Positions 6,677 to 16,752 are shown, numbered from the stretch's first letter. The stretch is DNA of 49,907 nucleotides from Butyrivibrio sp. (GCA_017996845.1 JAGOGF010000008.1:1-49907), one strand, 5' to 3'. Numbers and translations are program-made. The notes: a model not told the origin generated them from the letters alone.

Positions 6677-8965
6677 TTACCGGTACGCAGACTCCTTTGC
6701 ATACCGGTATTTTTCTGTAAATTCCTGTATACTCATCTTTTCTCCGTCAGAGATTATGGTAACCGCACCACTGTCTCTGGTAATATAGGTTCTAATATTT
6801 GCATCCGAAAGACGTTTGAGCAGTTCCGCATGCGGATGTCCATATCTGTTTTTGATTCCACATGAAATTACAGCATATTTCGGCTTACATAATTCCAGAA
6901 ATTCTTTGTCAGTCGTATACCGTGAACCATGATGTGCCACTTTCAACAGTGTAATATCCCGAACCGCTTCCTGATTATCCCGAAAGTATGCTTTCAGAAA
7001 TTCTTGGCCATCCCCATCTACATCGCCTGTCAATACTGCTTTAAACCTGTCATACTGCAGCAGTATGACTGTTGAATACGCATTAGGCTGCGTTGTTTTC
7101 ATCTTTGCAACAGGTCCAAGACAGGTCATCTGCAGCTTGCCGCTTCTCACCTTTTCGCCTCTGCTGATATAGCTGATGGGAATTTGAAGACTTTTGGCTT
7201 TTGATTCCAACAGAAGATAATTTTCTCCTTTTGACTGTTCTGCAATATCTGGCAAAATCAATTCATTGATCTGCACACCTCCAGTCGGAATTTTTTCCAT
7301 TATTTCCATTATTCCTGATATATGGTCTTCATCTTCATGCGTCAGGATCACCGCATCCAGTCTCCCGATTCCTTCATATGCCAAATATGGTATCAATTGA
7401 TATTTACCGAGATTTTTTTTGGAAGTACTGCCTCCATCAATCAGATATGTGGCATTTTTACTTTCAATTACAATTCCATCTCCCTGACCAACATCCAGAA
7501 CTGTTACTTTTAATGGCGGTTTTGCATGAAATGTAAGGATCACGATTGCTGCAATCAGCCATAGATACCTTATTTCAAACAGAAACTTTTTCCTGTTCAT
7601 CTGTTTCTCTGCAATATTCTGATCTTCGCACTTTTTAATATGATCTTTTATCAGTTCAGTTGCAAATACAAAAACTGCCAGCATAATCAGATATATTCCT
7701 GTCTGCAGTAAATTGGAATGGCCAACATACCAGGTATTTCCTGTAAGCTGCATGGTGATCTCACAACATTTCCAATAAAATGCGAGAATGTAATGAATTC
7801 CCCATCCTGTAAAAATGCCCGCAAATTCTGCAATGCTTCCCAATCCCAGACATAGAAGTCCCATGACCATAATAATTGACATCAATGGCAGAATTAAAAG
7901 ATTTAGAAATACTGCATAGACAGGGAATGTAAAAAAGAAATTGGTATAAATCGGAAGCGTGACAAGAGACACCGCTATCCCTGAAAAAAAAGTCCCAAAC
8001 CTTTTCTTTATTACAGAAGGAAGCGTAATGAAAGGCCGAATAGACGGTAAAATCATTCCAATTCCAATAATTGCACCAAAAGACATCAGAAAGCCGGTAT
8101 GTCTAAGATACTGAGGCTGTTCAACAAGAACCAGAACCGCAGCAACAGCAAGGCCTGTTAGCATATCATATGTTCTTCCAAACACTTTTGAGAACAATCT
8201 AAGTCCAAACATGATCACTGCTCTGAGAGCAGATGTACTCATTCCGCACATCACACCATATGACCACATAAATGCAATTACAAAACAGGAAGCAGGAAAA
8301 ATTTTTATTCTGCATTTTCGCAGAAGGGTATATATTCCCATTCCGATAATTGATATATGTAGACCGCTGATTGCAAGAATATGAATGATACCGCTTTGTC
8401 TGTACATATCACTTGTTTCCGAATCAAGATCCGTTCGATTTCCAAGCAGCATTGCTTTCATAATTGAAGCATCACGTTCATCCAGACAGAGATCCAAAAT
8501 ATGAGAAAAATAGCATCTGATTTTATACAGTGTATCACGATATAAGTCTGATTTGCCATCAGACAAAACTATTTTCGTATTTTTAATCTGATATTTAATT
8601 TTTAAAATGGAATAATACTGACGACTGTCAAACTCACCAGGATTGGTGGCTCTCGAAAAATTTCTGATTTGTCCTGTTACATGGATGTTCTCCCCAATAT
8701 GTGGTTCTATGGGCATGTTATCATTCATATAACACTGTACAGATGTTTCATGGTTCGAAACATCCTGTAGATATATTATCAACACTTTTTTACCCTGAAA
8801 GTCGGTTTTCACCTCTTTTTGCGTAACCGTTCCGGTATATGAAACAGTACTGCCATCCGCTGCAGACGCGGAAGCATATTGATCAGGCGGAGACAATTTC
8901 AGAAAAAAACAGACAGCCGCAGTAAATGCCAGACACAGCAGGTACAACGGTCGTTTTATATTCAT
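6677..8965 (-). CDS. comEC: DNA internalization channel ComEC/Rec2
   Basis: Polytopic membrane protein that takes single-stranded DNA across the cytoplasmic membrane during natural transformation. The order is complete. An N-terminal hydrophobic segment (about 5-22) comes first, followed by an extracellular OB-fold-like region with the VTGQIRNFSRATNPGEFDS-type segment. The Competence domain follows, with many membrane spans (about 180-460; the AISGLHISIIGMG motif is clear). Last is a metallo-beta-lactamase-like domain from about residue 490, with VLDVGQGDG, LTHEDEDHISG, LTGDVDG and VAHHGSRY. At 762 aa it is full length and intact. The start is 3 nt from the stop of the GerMN lipoprotein gene, so it is the last gene of the comEA-regulator-kinase-GerMN-comEC run. 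Confidence 0.93.
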   Translation of the reverse strand: MNIKRPLYLLCLAFTAAVCFFLKLSPPDQYASASAADGSTVSYTGTVTQKEVKTDFQGKKVLIIYLQDVSNHETSVQCYMNDNMPIEPHIGENIHVTGQIRNFSRATNPGEFDSRQYYSILKIKYQIKNTKIVLSDGKSDLYRDTLYKIRCYFSHILDLCLDERDASIMKAMLLGNRTDLDSETSDMYRQSGIIHILAISGLHISIIGMGIYTLLRKCRIKIFPASCFVIAFMWSYGVMCGMSTSALRAVIMFGLRLFSKVFGRTYDMLTGLAVAAVLVLVEQPQYLRHTGFLMSFGAIIGIGMILPSIRPFITLPSVIKKRFGTFFSGIAVSLVTLPIYTNFFFTFPVYAVFLNLLILPLMSIIMVMGLLCLGLGSIAEFAGIFTGWGIHYILAFYWKCCEITMQLTGNTWYVGHSNLLQTGIYLIMLAVFVFATELIKDHIKKCEDQNIAEKQMNRKKFLFEIRYLWLIAAIVILTFHAKPPLKVTVLDVGQGDGIVIESKNATYLIDGGSTSKKNLGKYQLIPYLAYEGIGRLDAVILTHEDEDHISGIMEIMEKIPTGGVQINELILPDIAEQSKGENYLLLESKAKSLQIPISYISRGEKVRSGKLQMTCLGPVAKMKTTQPNAYSTVILLQYDRFKAVLTGDVDGDGQEFLKAYFRDNQEAVRDITLLKVAHHGSRYTTDKEFLELCKPKYAVISCGIKNRYGHPHAELLKRLSDANIRTYITRDSGAVTIISDGEKMSIQEFTEKYRYAKESAYR
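6678..6715 (+). terminator. Terminator of the LD-carboxypeptidase gene
   Basis: TACCGGTA at 6678-6685 pairs with TACCGGTA at 6702-6709, extended by GCA/TGC, and is followed by TTTTTC. The stem overlaps the last codons of comEC on the other strand. Confidence 0.75.
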
Positions 8966-8968
8966 AAA

Positions 8969-9916
8969 TTATTTGATTATCTCAAGATTTCTTTCATAAG
9001 GATTTGACAGACTCATTGTATCCATAAATTTTACTGAATTTTTGCCATTTATGGATATTTGTACTTTATTTACTTCCACAAGTTCTGCCAGTGAATTAAC
9101 AATAGAATAAATAGCTGCATCAGAATTTACCTGATAAGGTTCTGTCATAAATTTTTCATCCAGATCCACATAGCAAATTCCATCCCGCACGGTTACACTG
9201 ATTACGCCGGTATCCGGATTAATGGTTGGATAGGCAGCATCCGTATTGGGGCCTGCAATCAGCTGATCCATAACCAGTCGTTCCATGGATATATTACTGT
9301 TATATACTACCGTACGATATACCGGGATCAGTTTATCCCCCGCTTTATTTGCAAAATATAGTGTAAGCTGTACTTTTTCGTATGTATTGATTTCATTTCC
9401 GGCATTGTAAATAAACATATCCGAAGACATGTTTCCGATCACTTTCCCATTTTCATCCGTTAATGCCTCTCCATCAACAAGAAATGTAACATACTTGACC
9501 CCTTCGACCTGTGAAAGCGTTCTGACCATCGCTGCACGATCAAGAATTTCAGTTGTATGCTCAATGTTTTTGTACTCATCATCAAAAGAAAGCGTTAAAA
9601 TCTCATCTTTCAATGAAAACTTCTGGAGATGCACCTTTCCCGTAATTGGAGCCTCATATTCCAACTTAACAGGAATCGTCTCCATCTGTTTTAACAATTC
9701 CTGTATCACTGCATTTGAATCTGCCGGATCTGACTGAAGTGCATAGTCTTCTGATATGATCGCCGTCTCGTCCTTATTTACATAATATACTTTTATTGTA
9801 TTTGTACTCTTTCCTGCAGCGCTGCTATTACTCTGACCACAGGATACGCAAAACAGCAATATCATCAACAGAAATAAAGACGTTATTATCCTTTTTGATT
9901 TATAAAAATATCGCAT
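8969..9916 (-). CDS. GerMN-domain lipoprotein
   Basis: Secreted lipoprotein: basic start, hydrophobic stretch at 10-22, and the lipobox FCVSC with lipidated Cys26. The mature part carries two GerMN-like modules (about 40-170 and 185-300), with repeated elements LTLSFDDEY / CYVDLDEKF and DRAAMVRTLSQV / AAIYSIVNSLAEL. GerMN domains are found in spore germination and sporulation proteins and in lipoproteins paired with two-component sensors such as LpqB; they are thought to be ligand-binding or structural, not catalytic. It lies 30 nt after the histidine kinase and 3 nt before comEC. A role as an accessory sensor for the kinase is an inference from position. Confidence 0.85.
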   Translation of the reverse strand: MRYFYKSKRIITSLFLLMILLFCVSCGQSNSSAAGKSTNTIKVYYVNKDETAIISEDYALQSDPADSNAVIQELLKQMETIPVKLEYEAPITGKVHLQKFSLKDEILTLSFDDEYKNIEHTTEILDRAAMVRTLSQVEGVKYVTFLVDGEALTDENGKVIGNMSSDMFIYNAGNEINTYEKVQLTLYFANKAGDKLIPVYRTVVYNSNISMERLVMDQLIAGPNTDAAYPTINPDTGVISVTVRDGICYVDLDEKFMTEPYQVNSDAAIYSIVNSLAELVEVNKVQISINGKNSVKFMDTMSLSNPYERNLEIIK

Positions 9917-9946
9917 ACGATTTCCCCATCAATTACATTTTCTGAT

Positions 9947-11476
9947 TCACGCCCGGCTGTTTTCTGTTGAAACATAGGTCAGCGGAATCTTCATTGTAAA
10001 AGTAGTTCCTTCTCCCGGAACACTGGAAGCCTTCAATGAGCCGCGATGCATCAGTACCGAACTTCTTGCGATTGCAAGTCCCAGACCGGTTCCGCCAATT
10101 TCTCTGGATCTTGACTTGTCCACTCTATAAAAACGTTCATAAATATGATCAATAGAGTCTTCCGGTATGCCGATCCCGGAGTCCATCACATCCACCGTAA
10201 AAAACTGATGATCCGCATCCAAAATCACTTTTACCCAACCATTGTCTTTATTATATTTTATAGCATTTTCAACAAGGTTCATTATAACGAGTGATATTTT
10301 AACTTCATCAATCTCCGCAGTAACTTGCCTTCTGCTCATAAATGTCAGTTCGATATTGCGTTTTCTTGCAATGGGCCGCAGACGTTTCAGAATAATTTCC
10401 GTCATTGCATTAATATCCACTGAAGAAATATTCAGGCTGGATGCCTTTTTATCCATTTTTACAAGAGCAAGAAGATCATTGATGATCTTGTCCTCACGAT
10501 CAATTTCACTGCTGATGTCCTGCATAAAATCACGATACATTTCATTCGGAACATCTTCCTGCGCAAGCAAAGTATCTGCCAGCACTTTCACAGAGGTAAT
10601 AGGCGTTTTAAGCTCATGTGATACATTGGATACAAATTCCTGACGGGAATCATTTAAAGTATTCATACGCTCCAGAAGCTGATTAAATGCATTTACAATA
10701 TGCTCCGTCTCCAGGTAATCAGAAACAGATATGGGCTGATCCGTGTACCCAGCCTTGATATCATTGATAGCGTTTGTTATTCTGTCAAATGGTTTCAGAA
10801 GACCATTTGCTGCAAGCAACGCAAAACCCAGTTCAATCAGAATTACGATTAATTCCACCCGTGTTGCTTTCTGACTCAGGATAGCAAGCGTTGTAGTGAT
10901 ATTTTCCGTTGATACACTCGTCAGCATTACGCCACAAACAACTTCCTGCGTTTGCTTATCACCAAGCACATCACCCTCTTCCAATGCTCTGGTTTCAATA
11001 ATCGGAGTTGTAATTTCAATATATCCATCTGCTGAATCATATACGGAAGTTATCCCGTCATTGCCCTTTTTGAGACAGCGCACGACCTCCTCGGAGATAA
11101 TTGTCTTACCTTCGCTGATTCCATATGTATCCTTTACCACCTGCAGATCATCATTAATGACCAGAACACGACCATCATACAGATTGGCAAGCATATTCAG
11201 TTCTGAACCGATTACTTCTGAAGAAGTATCCTGCAGATATCCATAATTGATCAGGTGATTTGCGAGAATTCTGAGCTGCGTCTGCACCTCGGAAGTTTTG
11301 ACTGCAACAGCACGTTTTTCATAATTCTGAATAATTGCATAATGCATAACCAGACAGGAAATCAGTCCGGTCATGAATACAATTATGAAAATACGTGCAC
11401 GCAGGCTTCGAAAAATATTTGAGATTTTATAATTATGAAAAAGCTCTGATAATTTAATTTTTTTATTTGAATTCAT
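9947..11476 (-). CDS. Membrane sensor histidine kinase (PhoR/WalK-like)
   Basis: Class I sensor kinase that autophosphorylates on His and passes phosphate to the adjacent OmpR-type regulator. It has TM1 at about 28-48, an extracytoplasmic sensing domain of about 155 residues and TM2 at about 207-224. A HAMP linker and the HisKA motif FVSNVSHELKTP with His287 follow. The ATPase domain has N box NLVENAIKYN, G1 DSGIGIP and G2 GGTGLGLAIA. At 509 aa it is intact. The binding site is weak, and the start is 13 nt from the regulator stop, suggesting translational coupling. The architecture resembles cell-envelope sensors. The signal is unknown. Confidence 0.92.
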   Translation of the reverse strand: MNSNKKIKLSELFHNYKISNIFRSLRARIFIIVFMTGLISCLVMHYAIIQNYEKRAVAVKTSEVQTQLRILANHLINYGYLQDTSSEVIGSELNMLANLYDGRVLVINDDLQVVKDTYGISEGKTIISEEVVRCLKKGNDGITSVYDSADGYIEITTPIIETRALEEGDVLGDKQTQEVVCGVMLTSVSTENITTTLAILSQKATRVELIVILIELGFALLAANGLLKPFDRITNAINDIKAGYTDQPISVSDYLETEHIVNAFNQLLERMNTLNDSRQEFVSNVSHELKTPITSVKVLADTLLAQEDVPNEMYRDFMQDISSEIDREDKIINDLLALVKMDKKASSLNISSVDINAMTEIILKRLRPIARKRNIELTFMSRRQVTAEIDEVKISLVIMNLVENAIKYNKDNGWVKVILDADHQFFTVDVMDSGIGIPEDSIDHIYERFYRVDKSRSREIGGTGLGLAIARSSVLMHRGSLKASSVPGEGTTFTMKIPLTYVSTENSRA

Positions 11477-11489
11477 TTACGACCAGCTC

Positions 11490-12170
11490 TTAAGTCTGAA
11501 AATAGTATCCTGAACCCCATTTGGTCCGGACATACCTTGGCTCGCTTGGATTTGTTTCCAGTTTCTCTCTGAGTCTTCTGACATGAACATCCACTGTGCG
11601 GACATCTCCCGGATAATCATCCCCCCAGATTGTTTTCAGAAGTTCTTCCCTGCTGTATACTTTGCCTGGTGTAGAGACAAGCAGTTCCAGGACTTCAAAC
11701 TCCCTGGTCGTAAGATTGATTTCCTGCTCCTTGATATACACTCTTCTGTATTCTTCATTCAGCTTCAAATCTCCGTATGTGATAATGCTGGGCGCTGCGT
11801 CAGTCTTGGTCGTTCTGCGCATGATAGCCTTTATTCTGGCCTTTACCTCCAGGATATTGAATGGTTTGGTGATATAATCATCTGCCCCATATTCAAGACC
11901 AAGAATCTTATCCATATCATCACCTTTGGCTGTTAACATGATAATGGGCACATTGGAGAATTCCCTGATCTGCTGGCATACTTCAAAACCGGTCAGCTTG
12001 GGAAGCATGATATCCAAAAGAATAATATCATATTTATTCTTTTGTGCCGATTCAAGCGCCTCCTCACCGTCATATGCGCAGTCAACTTCGATCCCGTCCT
12101 GCTCCAGACTGTATCGGATGCCCTTTACGATCATTTTTTCATCATCAACAACCAATGCTCTTTTTGCCAT
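11490..12170 (-). CDS. OmpR/PhoB-family response regulator
   Basis: Receiver domain (1-120) with acidic pocket DD at 9-10, phospho-acceptor Asp53 in ILLDIMLP, and the conserved Thr/Lys pair in TAKGDD and YITKPF. A winged-helix DNA-binding domain follows (about 130-226, with the LTTREFEVLELLVSTPG and VDVHVRRLREKL hallmarks). At 226 aa it is normal. GGGGACGGAT precedes the ATG. It lies 23 nt after comEA and 13 nt before its partner kinase. Which promoters it binds cannot be seen; autoregulation of the comEA promoter would be the obvious first test. Confidence 0.93.
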   Translation of the reverse strand: MAKRALVVDDEKMIVKGIRYSLEQDGIEVDCAYDGEEALESAQKNKYDIILLDIMLPKLTGFEVCQQIREFSNVPIIMLTAKGDDMDKILGLEYGADDYITKPFNILEVKARIKAIMRRTTKTDAAPSIITYGDLKLNEEYRRVYIKEQEINLTTREFEVLELLVSTPGKVYSREELLKTIWGDDYPGDVRTVDVHVRRLREKLETNPSEPRYVRTKWGSGYYFQT

Positions 12171-12193
12171 ATCCGTCCCCGTTCCATATACAA

Positions 12194-12904
12194 TCAGACT
12201 GTTATTGCGTCCTTAATTTTAGCAAATAGTTTTTCCTTGATACCGGTTACCTGCATAATTTCTTCTACACTTTTAAATTTGCCATGTTCTGTACGGTATT
12301 TAATGATATCTTTTGCACGCCCTGATCCAATTCCAGGAATATCACATAAACCTGCTTCATCGGCTGTATTGATATTAATCAGACCATTTTGTGCCGAATC
12401 TGTATTCTGTTCATCCTCCGGCGTAATTCCCACAGAAATAACCGGTTCCTGGGTTTGATCATTTTGTTGTCCGGTCTCAGCTTTTTCAGGTATTCTGATT
12501 CTGATTCCATCTGCAATCAGAGCTGCCTGATTAACATAGGAAGTATCTGCCTCGCTCCCGAATCCGCCTGCGGCATCTATAGCATCAAATACACGGCTTC
12601 CTGCAGGAAGTTCATATACCCCCTCCTGTTTTACCTCTCCGCACACATATACATAAATGGTTGCCGTCTGCGTATACACTGATCCACTGTTATCCGAAGA
12701 AATCGTTTCCGTCGTTTTTTCTGTCTCCGGAATATTCGTTAAGCCGGTTGTAGTGCCCGCTGACGCCTCATCTACAGGCTTTAGAACAATGGTATCGCCT
12801 TTGGGGCTGCACCCCGAAAGCATCAACATCAAAACCACAGCAATCGCAGCAGTGCAACATACCATATTGCATTTTCGATTTTCTTTCAAACAATTATTGT
12901 ACAT
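12194..12904 (-). CDS. comEA: ComEA-type DNA-binding lipoprotein (SLBB + helix-hairpin-helix)
   Basis: DNA receptor of the competence machinery: it binds double-stranded DNA outside the membrane and hands it to ComEC. The N-terminal hydrophobic segment ends in LMLSGC, so Cys32 may be lipidated, unlike the simple membrane anchor of Bacillus ComEA. An SLBB/soluble ligand-binding domain follows (about 77-150, IYVYVCGEVKQEGVYELPAGSR spread over it). Next is an acidic linker and a C-terminal (HhH)2 domain (about 172-236) with ININTADEAGLCDIPGIG. AGGGAG supports the start. It heads the run leading to comEC, but with a two-component system and a GerMN lipoprotein in between instead of comEB. Confidence 0.92.
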   Translation of the reverse strand: MYNNCLKENRKCNMVCCTAAIAVVLMLMLSGCSPKGDTIVLKPVDEASAGTTTGLTNIPETEKTTETISSDNSGSVYTQTATIYVYVCGEVKQEGVYELPAGSRVFDAIDAAGGFGSEADTSYVNQAALIADGIRIRIPEKAETGQQNDQTQEPVISVGITPEDEQNTDSAQNGLININTADEAGLCDIPGIGSGRAKDIIKYRTEHGKFKSVEEIMQVTGIKEKLFAKIKDAITV

Positions 12905-12967
12905 AGTTTCTCCCTTATATCAGGAGAACCCCGCCTATGCATTTTCATTCTATATGAAAAGATATGG

Positions 12968-12996
12968 TATCGCAAGCTTTTTGTAATATTTGTCAA
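12968..12996 (-). promoter_or_regulatory. Possible promoter of the comEA operon
   Basis: The minus strand has a perfect -35, TTGACA (12996-12991), but the base run 17 bp further on (GCGATA) is a poor -10. Either a weak promoter or one that needs an activator. Confidence 0.35.
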
Positions 12997-13026
12997 ATTT
13001 ACGCAAAAATTGCCCGTTCAACGCAA

Positions 13027-14517
13027 TCAGTTGTTCATTCCGTCATCAATATATCCATTATCATCCGTCAAAGAAACCTGCGGTGGATCCGGCAGTTTTT
13101 TCTCTTCATAGGTTTTTCCGGTTACCTGTGTCATAATCTGCTGAGAAAGATTGTGCAATGTCTCATTTGTATCTGCGCCATTCCATATCTTTGTAAATGC
13201 AATCTCCATCTGTACCCAGAAATTGCTCGTCCCAACCATTTTAGGCATCGGAACAGATTGTGCATAAACATCCAGAAAAGCATCAATATTGGAATCTGAA
13301 TGTGAAACTCCGTATCTTGCCGGAATCCTGCCTGTCATTTCAAACATATCATCATCTGTCCTGGAACACAGATACTGTGCTACGGAAGCAGCTTCCTTCT
13401 GATGCCCCGAATAGCCATTTATCGCGATACAATCCGTAATGGACATGGTTCTTGTTTTGTAATGGCTGTTTAACGCAGGCATTGTGGTAACACCAAAATC
13501 ATATTTACAGGTTCCATTTTTCTGTGCAGCCTTTATCTTTGAAAGTGCATCTGTTGTTGCAACCGTAAATACAATCTTTCCATTAATAAAATCCTGCATG
13601 ATACTGTCATAATCTACTGCATCCGAGTCAATCGCAAAAAACTGATTCAACTGCTGATAGATATTCATACAGCTGATGGCATCCTCATTATACAGATTGA
13701 TCTTCTTGGGATCATCCCCTGCACTTCCGCCCAGGTTCATGTAATTGCCTACAAAAAAATAATTATAGAAAATATCCGATACATCCCATTTGAACACGGC
13801 TTCCACTTCATCAGGTGCATTATAGTTCTCTGCAAAAGTCATAATATCGGATATGGTAGAGGGGAGCATTTTCTGAACCGTCCGGTCAATATCTGCCTGT
13901 TTTATATCATAGCTGACTGCGGATGCAGCATCATCTGATTCTGCATCTGTGCTATCTGAAAGTCCCGCCATGGCAGCTTCGCCGGCAGCTGCATCCTGCT
14001 GTGCTTCAATCGAAGCTTTTGCACATTCTTCCAGATCGGTTTTATTATATAAAAGGGAACTCGTTTCAAAATAGTAGGGATATGCAACACTTTTATCCTG
14101 ATAGGTAACAGCCGATATTGCCGCAGCCGGGTAGGTATCTCCCAACCCGTCAATATCGGTTGCAAGTCCTGCCAAATAAGCTTTTTCAAGCGAATCATTT
14201 GTAATAATGAAAAGATCCGGAAAATTCTTTCCCGCCACAGATGCCTTGTTAATTGCTTCCAGATATTCGAGTCCGGATACCAAAACAGGCTCAACACGAA
14301 TTCTCAGATGCGAATCATTATACGCAACTGCCTCACTTTTAAGATAATCTGTCATCAAATCGTCATCATACCATATCCGTACTGTCGTCTTTTTTGCTGA
14401 AAAGACAGAATTCTGCCCGGGTGCAGACATTGTCTGTCCGGACATTCCATAATATATTGTAATTAAAACAACGCATGCCATCAGCAACACTGACAGCAGT
14501 CTGATCTTCAGTTTCAT
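13027..14517 (-). CDS. Extracellular solute-binding protein (family 1, sugar type), no adjacent permease
   Basis: Periplasmic-binding-fold protein of the carbohydrate ABC importer kind. The N-terminal hydrophobic stretch (7-24) contains LMAC at 12-15, a marginal lipobox inside a longer hydrophobic run, so it may be lipidated or simply anchored. The fold is recognisable from VRIWYDDDLM, FPDLFIITND, AYPYYFETSSLLYNK and YLCSRTDDD. Between about 168 and 210 there is an Ala/Ser/Asp/Glu-rich low-complexity insert. GGAGG precedes the ATG, and the gene starts 56 nt after the argD stop. No permease or ATPase gene is in the window, so the partner transporter and ligand are unknown. Confidence 0.8.
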   Translation of the reverse strand: MKLKIRLLSVLLMACVVLITIYYGMSGQTMSAPGQNSVFSAKKTTVRIWYDDDLMTDYLKSEAVAYNDSHLRIRVEPVLVSGLEYLEAINKASVAGKNFPDLFIITNDSLEKAYLAGLATDIDGLGDTYPAAAISAVTYQDKSVAYPYYFETSSLLYNKTDLEECAKASIEAQQDAAAGEAAMAGLSDSTDAESDDAASAVSYDIKQADIDRTVQKMLPSTISDIMTFAENYNAPDEVEAVFKWDVSDIFYNYFFVGNYMNLGGSAGDDPKKINLYNEDAISCMNIYQQLNQFFAIDSDAVDYDSIMQDFINGKIVFTVATTDALSKIKAAQKNGTCKYDFGVTTMPALNSHYKTRTMSITDCIAINGYSGHQKEAASVAQYLCSRTDDDMFEMTGRIPARYGVSHSDSNIDAFLDVYAQSVPMPKMVGTSNFWVQMEIAFTKIWNGADTNETLHNLSQQIMTQVTGKTYEEKKLPDPPQVSLTDDNGYIDDGMNN

Positions 14518-14573
14518 TTATCCTCCGGTTGTCTTGCTCTGGGCATGCGTATATTTTCAGAAAATGCAGCAGA

Positions 14574-15815
14574 TCACTGCAGACAGTTCTCGAGAATCTG
14601 AATCATTGCATCTACATCCTGTCTGGATATGATCAGCGGAGGCACAAAACGAATAATATAAGATCCTGCATTGATCAGGATCAGCCCTCTTTCGAGTGCC
14701 TTCTGGATATATTCCCCGACAGGTCTGTTAAATACCAGTCCCTGCATCAGTCCAGCCCCACGTCTGGTCACAATAAAGTCATAACGCATTACCAGCTCGT
14801 CCAGTCTCTCTTCGAGATAGGGAGCCACATCATTCACATTCTCTATTATATGGTCACTTTCGAATAAATCAAGAACTTTGTTCACAGCTGCCGTTGCAAG
14901 AGGGTTTCCCCCATAGGTCGTTCCGTGATCACCTGCGACAAGAGAAGCGGCTCCTGTTTTTTCATTCAGCAGAAATGCTCCCACCGGAACGCCGCATCCA
15001 AGTCCCTTGGCACATGCCATAATATCGGGCTGTACCCCGTACTTCTGCCAGGCAAACATGTATCCGGTTCGTCCCATTCCGCACTGTACCTCATCCAGAA
15101 TCAGCAGAATATCTTTTTCATCACAAAGCGCTCTTATCTTTCTGAGAAAATCTTCTGTTGCGGGAAAAATCCCGCCTTCCCCCTGCACTGTTTCCATAAT
15201 GATCGCGCATGTTTTATCATTTACATTTGCGAGAATACTTTCAAAATCATTCATTTGTGCAAAACGGATGTTTCCGATCATCGGCTCAAACGGTTCTCTG
15301 TATTTGGGATTTCCCGTTACAGAAAGCGCGCCAAATGTCCGTCCATGAAAAGAATGATTCAATGCGATTATCTCATGATCCGTTCTGCCATCCTTGAGAA
15401 ATGCATATTTCCTTGCTGCCTTGATCGCACCTTCAATCGCTTCTGCACCACTGTTGGTAAAAAAGACCCGATCCATTCCGCTTACTTTTTTCAGCTTGCG
15501 TGCTGCTTCAATTGCCGGAACATTATAGTAATAATTTGAAGTATGGATGAGCTTATCAATCTGATCCTTCAGTGCATTATTATATGCTTCATTAGCGTAT
15601 CCCAGTGCAAAAACCGCGATTCCTGCCACAAAATCAAGATATTTTTTGCCGTTTATATCATACAGGTAAACACCATCCCCATGGTCAAGAACCACCTGAT
15701 ATCGATTATAGGTATGAAGCAGATCCTGTTCCGCTTCATCAATATATTTCTGCATCTGATCTTCCATAACATTCTGCCCTTTCGCTTCCGAGACACTTTT
15801 CTCTGATTGATTCAT
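14574..15815 (-). CDS. argD: Acetylornithine aminotransferase
   Basis: PLP-dependent class III aminotransferase converting N-acetylglutamate semialdehyde and glutamate to N-acetylornithine. Visible: [12 protein letters not shown], the [18 protein letters not shown] cofactor-binding segment, [24 protein letters not shown] and the Schiff-base lysine in ACAKGLG. The C-terminal IRFVPPL is conserved. At 413 aa it is full length with a slightly long N-terminus. Its ATG overlaps the argB stop in an ATGA, so the two are translationally coupled; a second ATG 16 codons in is an alternative start. Last gene of the argC-GNAT-argJ-argB-argD unit. Confidence 0.93.
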   Translation of the reverse strand: MNQSEKSVSEAKGQNVMEDQMQKYIDEAEQDLLHTYNRYQVVLDHGDGVYLYDINGKKYLDFVAGIAVFALGYANEAYNNALKDQIDKLIHTSNYYYNVPAIEAARKLKKVSGMDRVFFTNSGAEAIEGAIKAARKYAFLKDGRTDHEIIALNHSFHGRTFGALSVTGNPKYREPFEPMIGNIRFAQMNDFESILANVNDKTCAIIMETVQGEGGIFPATEDFLRKIRALCDEKDILLILDEVQCGMGRTGYMFAWQKYGVQPDIMACAKGLGCGVPVGAFLLNEKTGAASLVAGDHGTTYGGNPLATAAVNKVLDLFESDHIIENVNDVAPYLEERLDELVMRYDFIVTRRGAGLMQGLVFNRPVGEYIQKALERGLILINAGSYIIRFVPPLIISRQDVDAMIQILENCLQ

Positions 15816-16708
15816 TCTTTTTCAGCAAGCTCATCTTCGTCATTCAAAAATACCGTTCCGACACCTTTATTGGTAAAGATTTCCAGGAGCAGGCAATGCG
15901 GAATACGGCCATCCAGAATATGAACTCTGTGAACACCTTCCCTTACTGCAGAGACGCAGTTGTTGAGTTTCGGAAGCATGCCGCCCCCGATGTTTCCGGC
16001 TTCCATTAATTGATCTGCTTTCGTACAGGTCAGGCGAGAAATGAAGGTAGCAGGATCATGAATATCTTCGTATACCCCCTCAATATCTGTCAGAAATGCC
16101 AGTTTCTCGGCACTTACCGCTTTTGCAATTGCACATGCCGCATCATCCGCATTTACATTATAGGTATCAAATCCATCATCCAGACCGATCGGTGCAACAA
16201 TCGGAAGATAATCATTGTCCAGCAGATCAAACAGAACCTTTGGATTTACGGTATCAACCTCACCGACATATCCGATATCCTGCCCATCTAAATATTTCTT
16301 ATGTACGTGCAGAAGTCCCGAATCCTTGCCGCTGATTCCCACCGCCTTTACCCCAAGCGATTCCACCATTGTTACCAGCCGCTTATTGATTCTGCCGAGT
16401 ACCATCTCTGCAATTTCCATTGTTTCTTCATCCGTTACCCGAAGTCCGTTTACAAACTCAGCCTGTTTGCCTACTTTCCCAACCCACTTGCTGATTGCTT
16501 TCCCGCCGCCGTGTACAATAATCGGTTTAAAACCTACCAGTTTGAGAAGCGTTACATCCTGAATAACATTTTTTTGCAATTCTTCATTGTTCATGGCACT
16601 TCCGCCATATTTGACGACTATGATCTTCCGATTGAATTTCTGAATATAAGGAAGTGCTTCAATCAGAATCTCCGCTTTTTTCAAACCGTTCTGCATATCT
16701 TTATCCAT
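15812..16708 (-). CDS. argB: Acetylglutamate kinase
   Basis: Amino-acid kinase family enzyme that phosphorylates N-acetylglutamate, usually the arginine-sensitive step. Motifs: [11 protein letters not shown] (ATP), [12 protein letters not shown] (substrate), [11 protein letters not shown], and the [14 protein letters not shown] / [10 protein letters not shown] / [11 protein letters not shown] series. The N-terminal helix ([16 protein letters not shown]) is the type found in hexameric, arginine-inhibited enzymes, so feedback inhibition is plausible. I start at ATG 16708, which has AAGGGG 6-7 nt upstream; an upstream TTG has none. It lies between argJ and argD. Confidence 0.93.
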   Translation of the reverse strand: MDKDMQNGLKKAEILIEALPYIQKFNRKIIVVKYGGSAMNNEELQKNVIQDVTLLKLVGFKPIIVHGGGKAISKWVGKVGKQAEFVNGLRVTDEETMEIAEMVLGRINKRLVTMVESLGVKAVGISGKDSGLLHVHKKYLDGQDIGYVGEVDTVNPKVLFDLLDNDYLPIVAPIGLDDGFDTYNVNADDAACAIAKAVSAEKLAFLTDIEGVYEDIHDPATFISRLTCTKADQLMEAGNIGGGMLPKLNNCVSAVREGVHRVHILDGRIPHCLLLEIFTNKGVGTVFLNDEDELAEKE

Positions 16709-16752
16709 TTCAGTCCCCTTTTCCTGCCTTTTCGGATTCGTTGTCAAACGTA

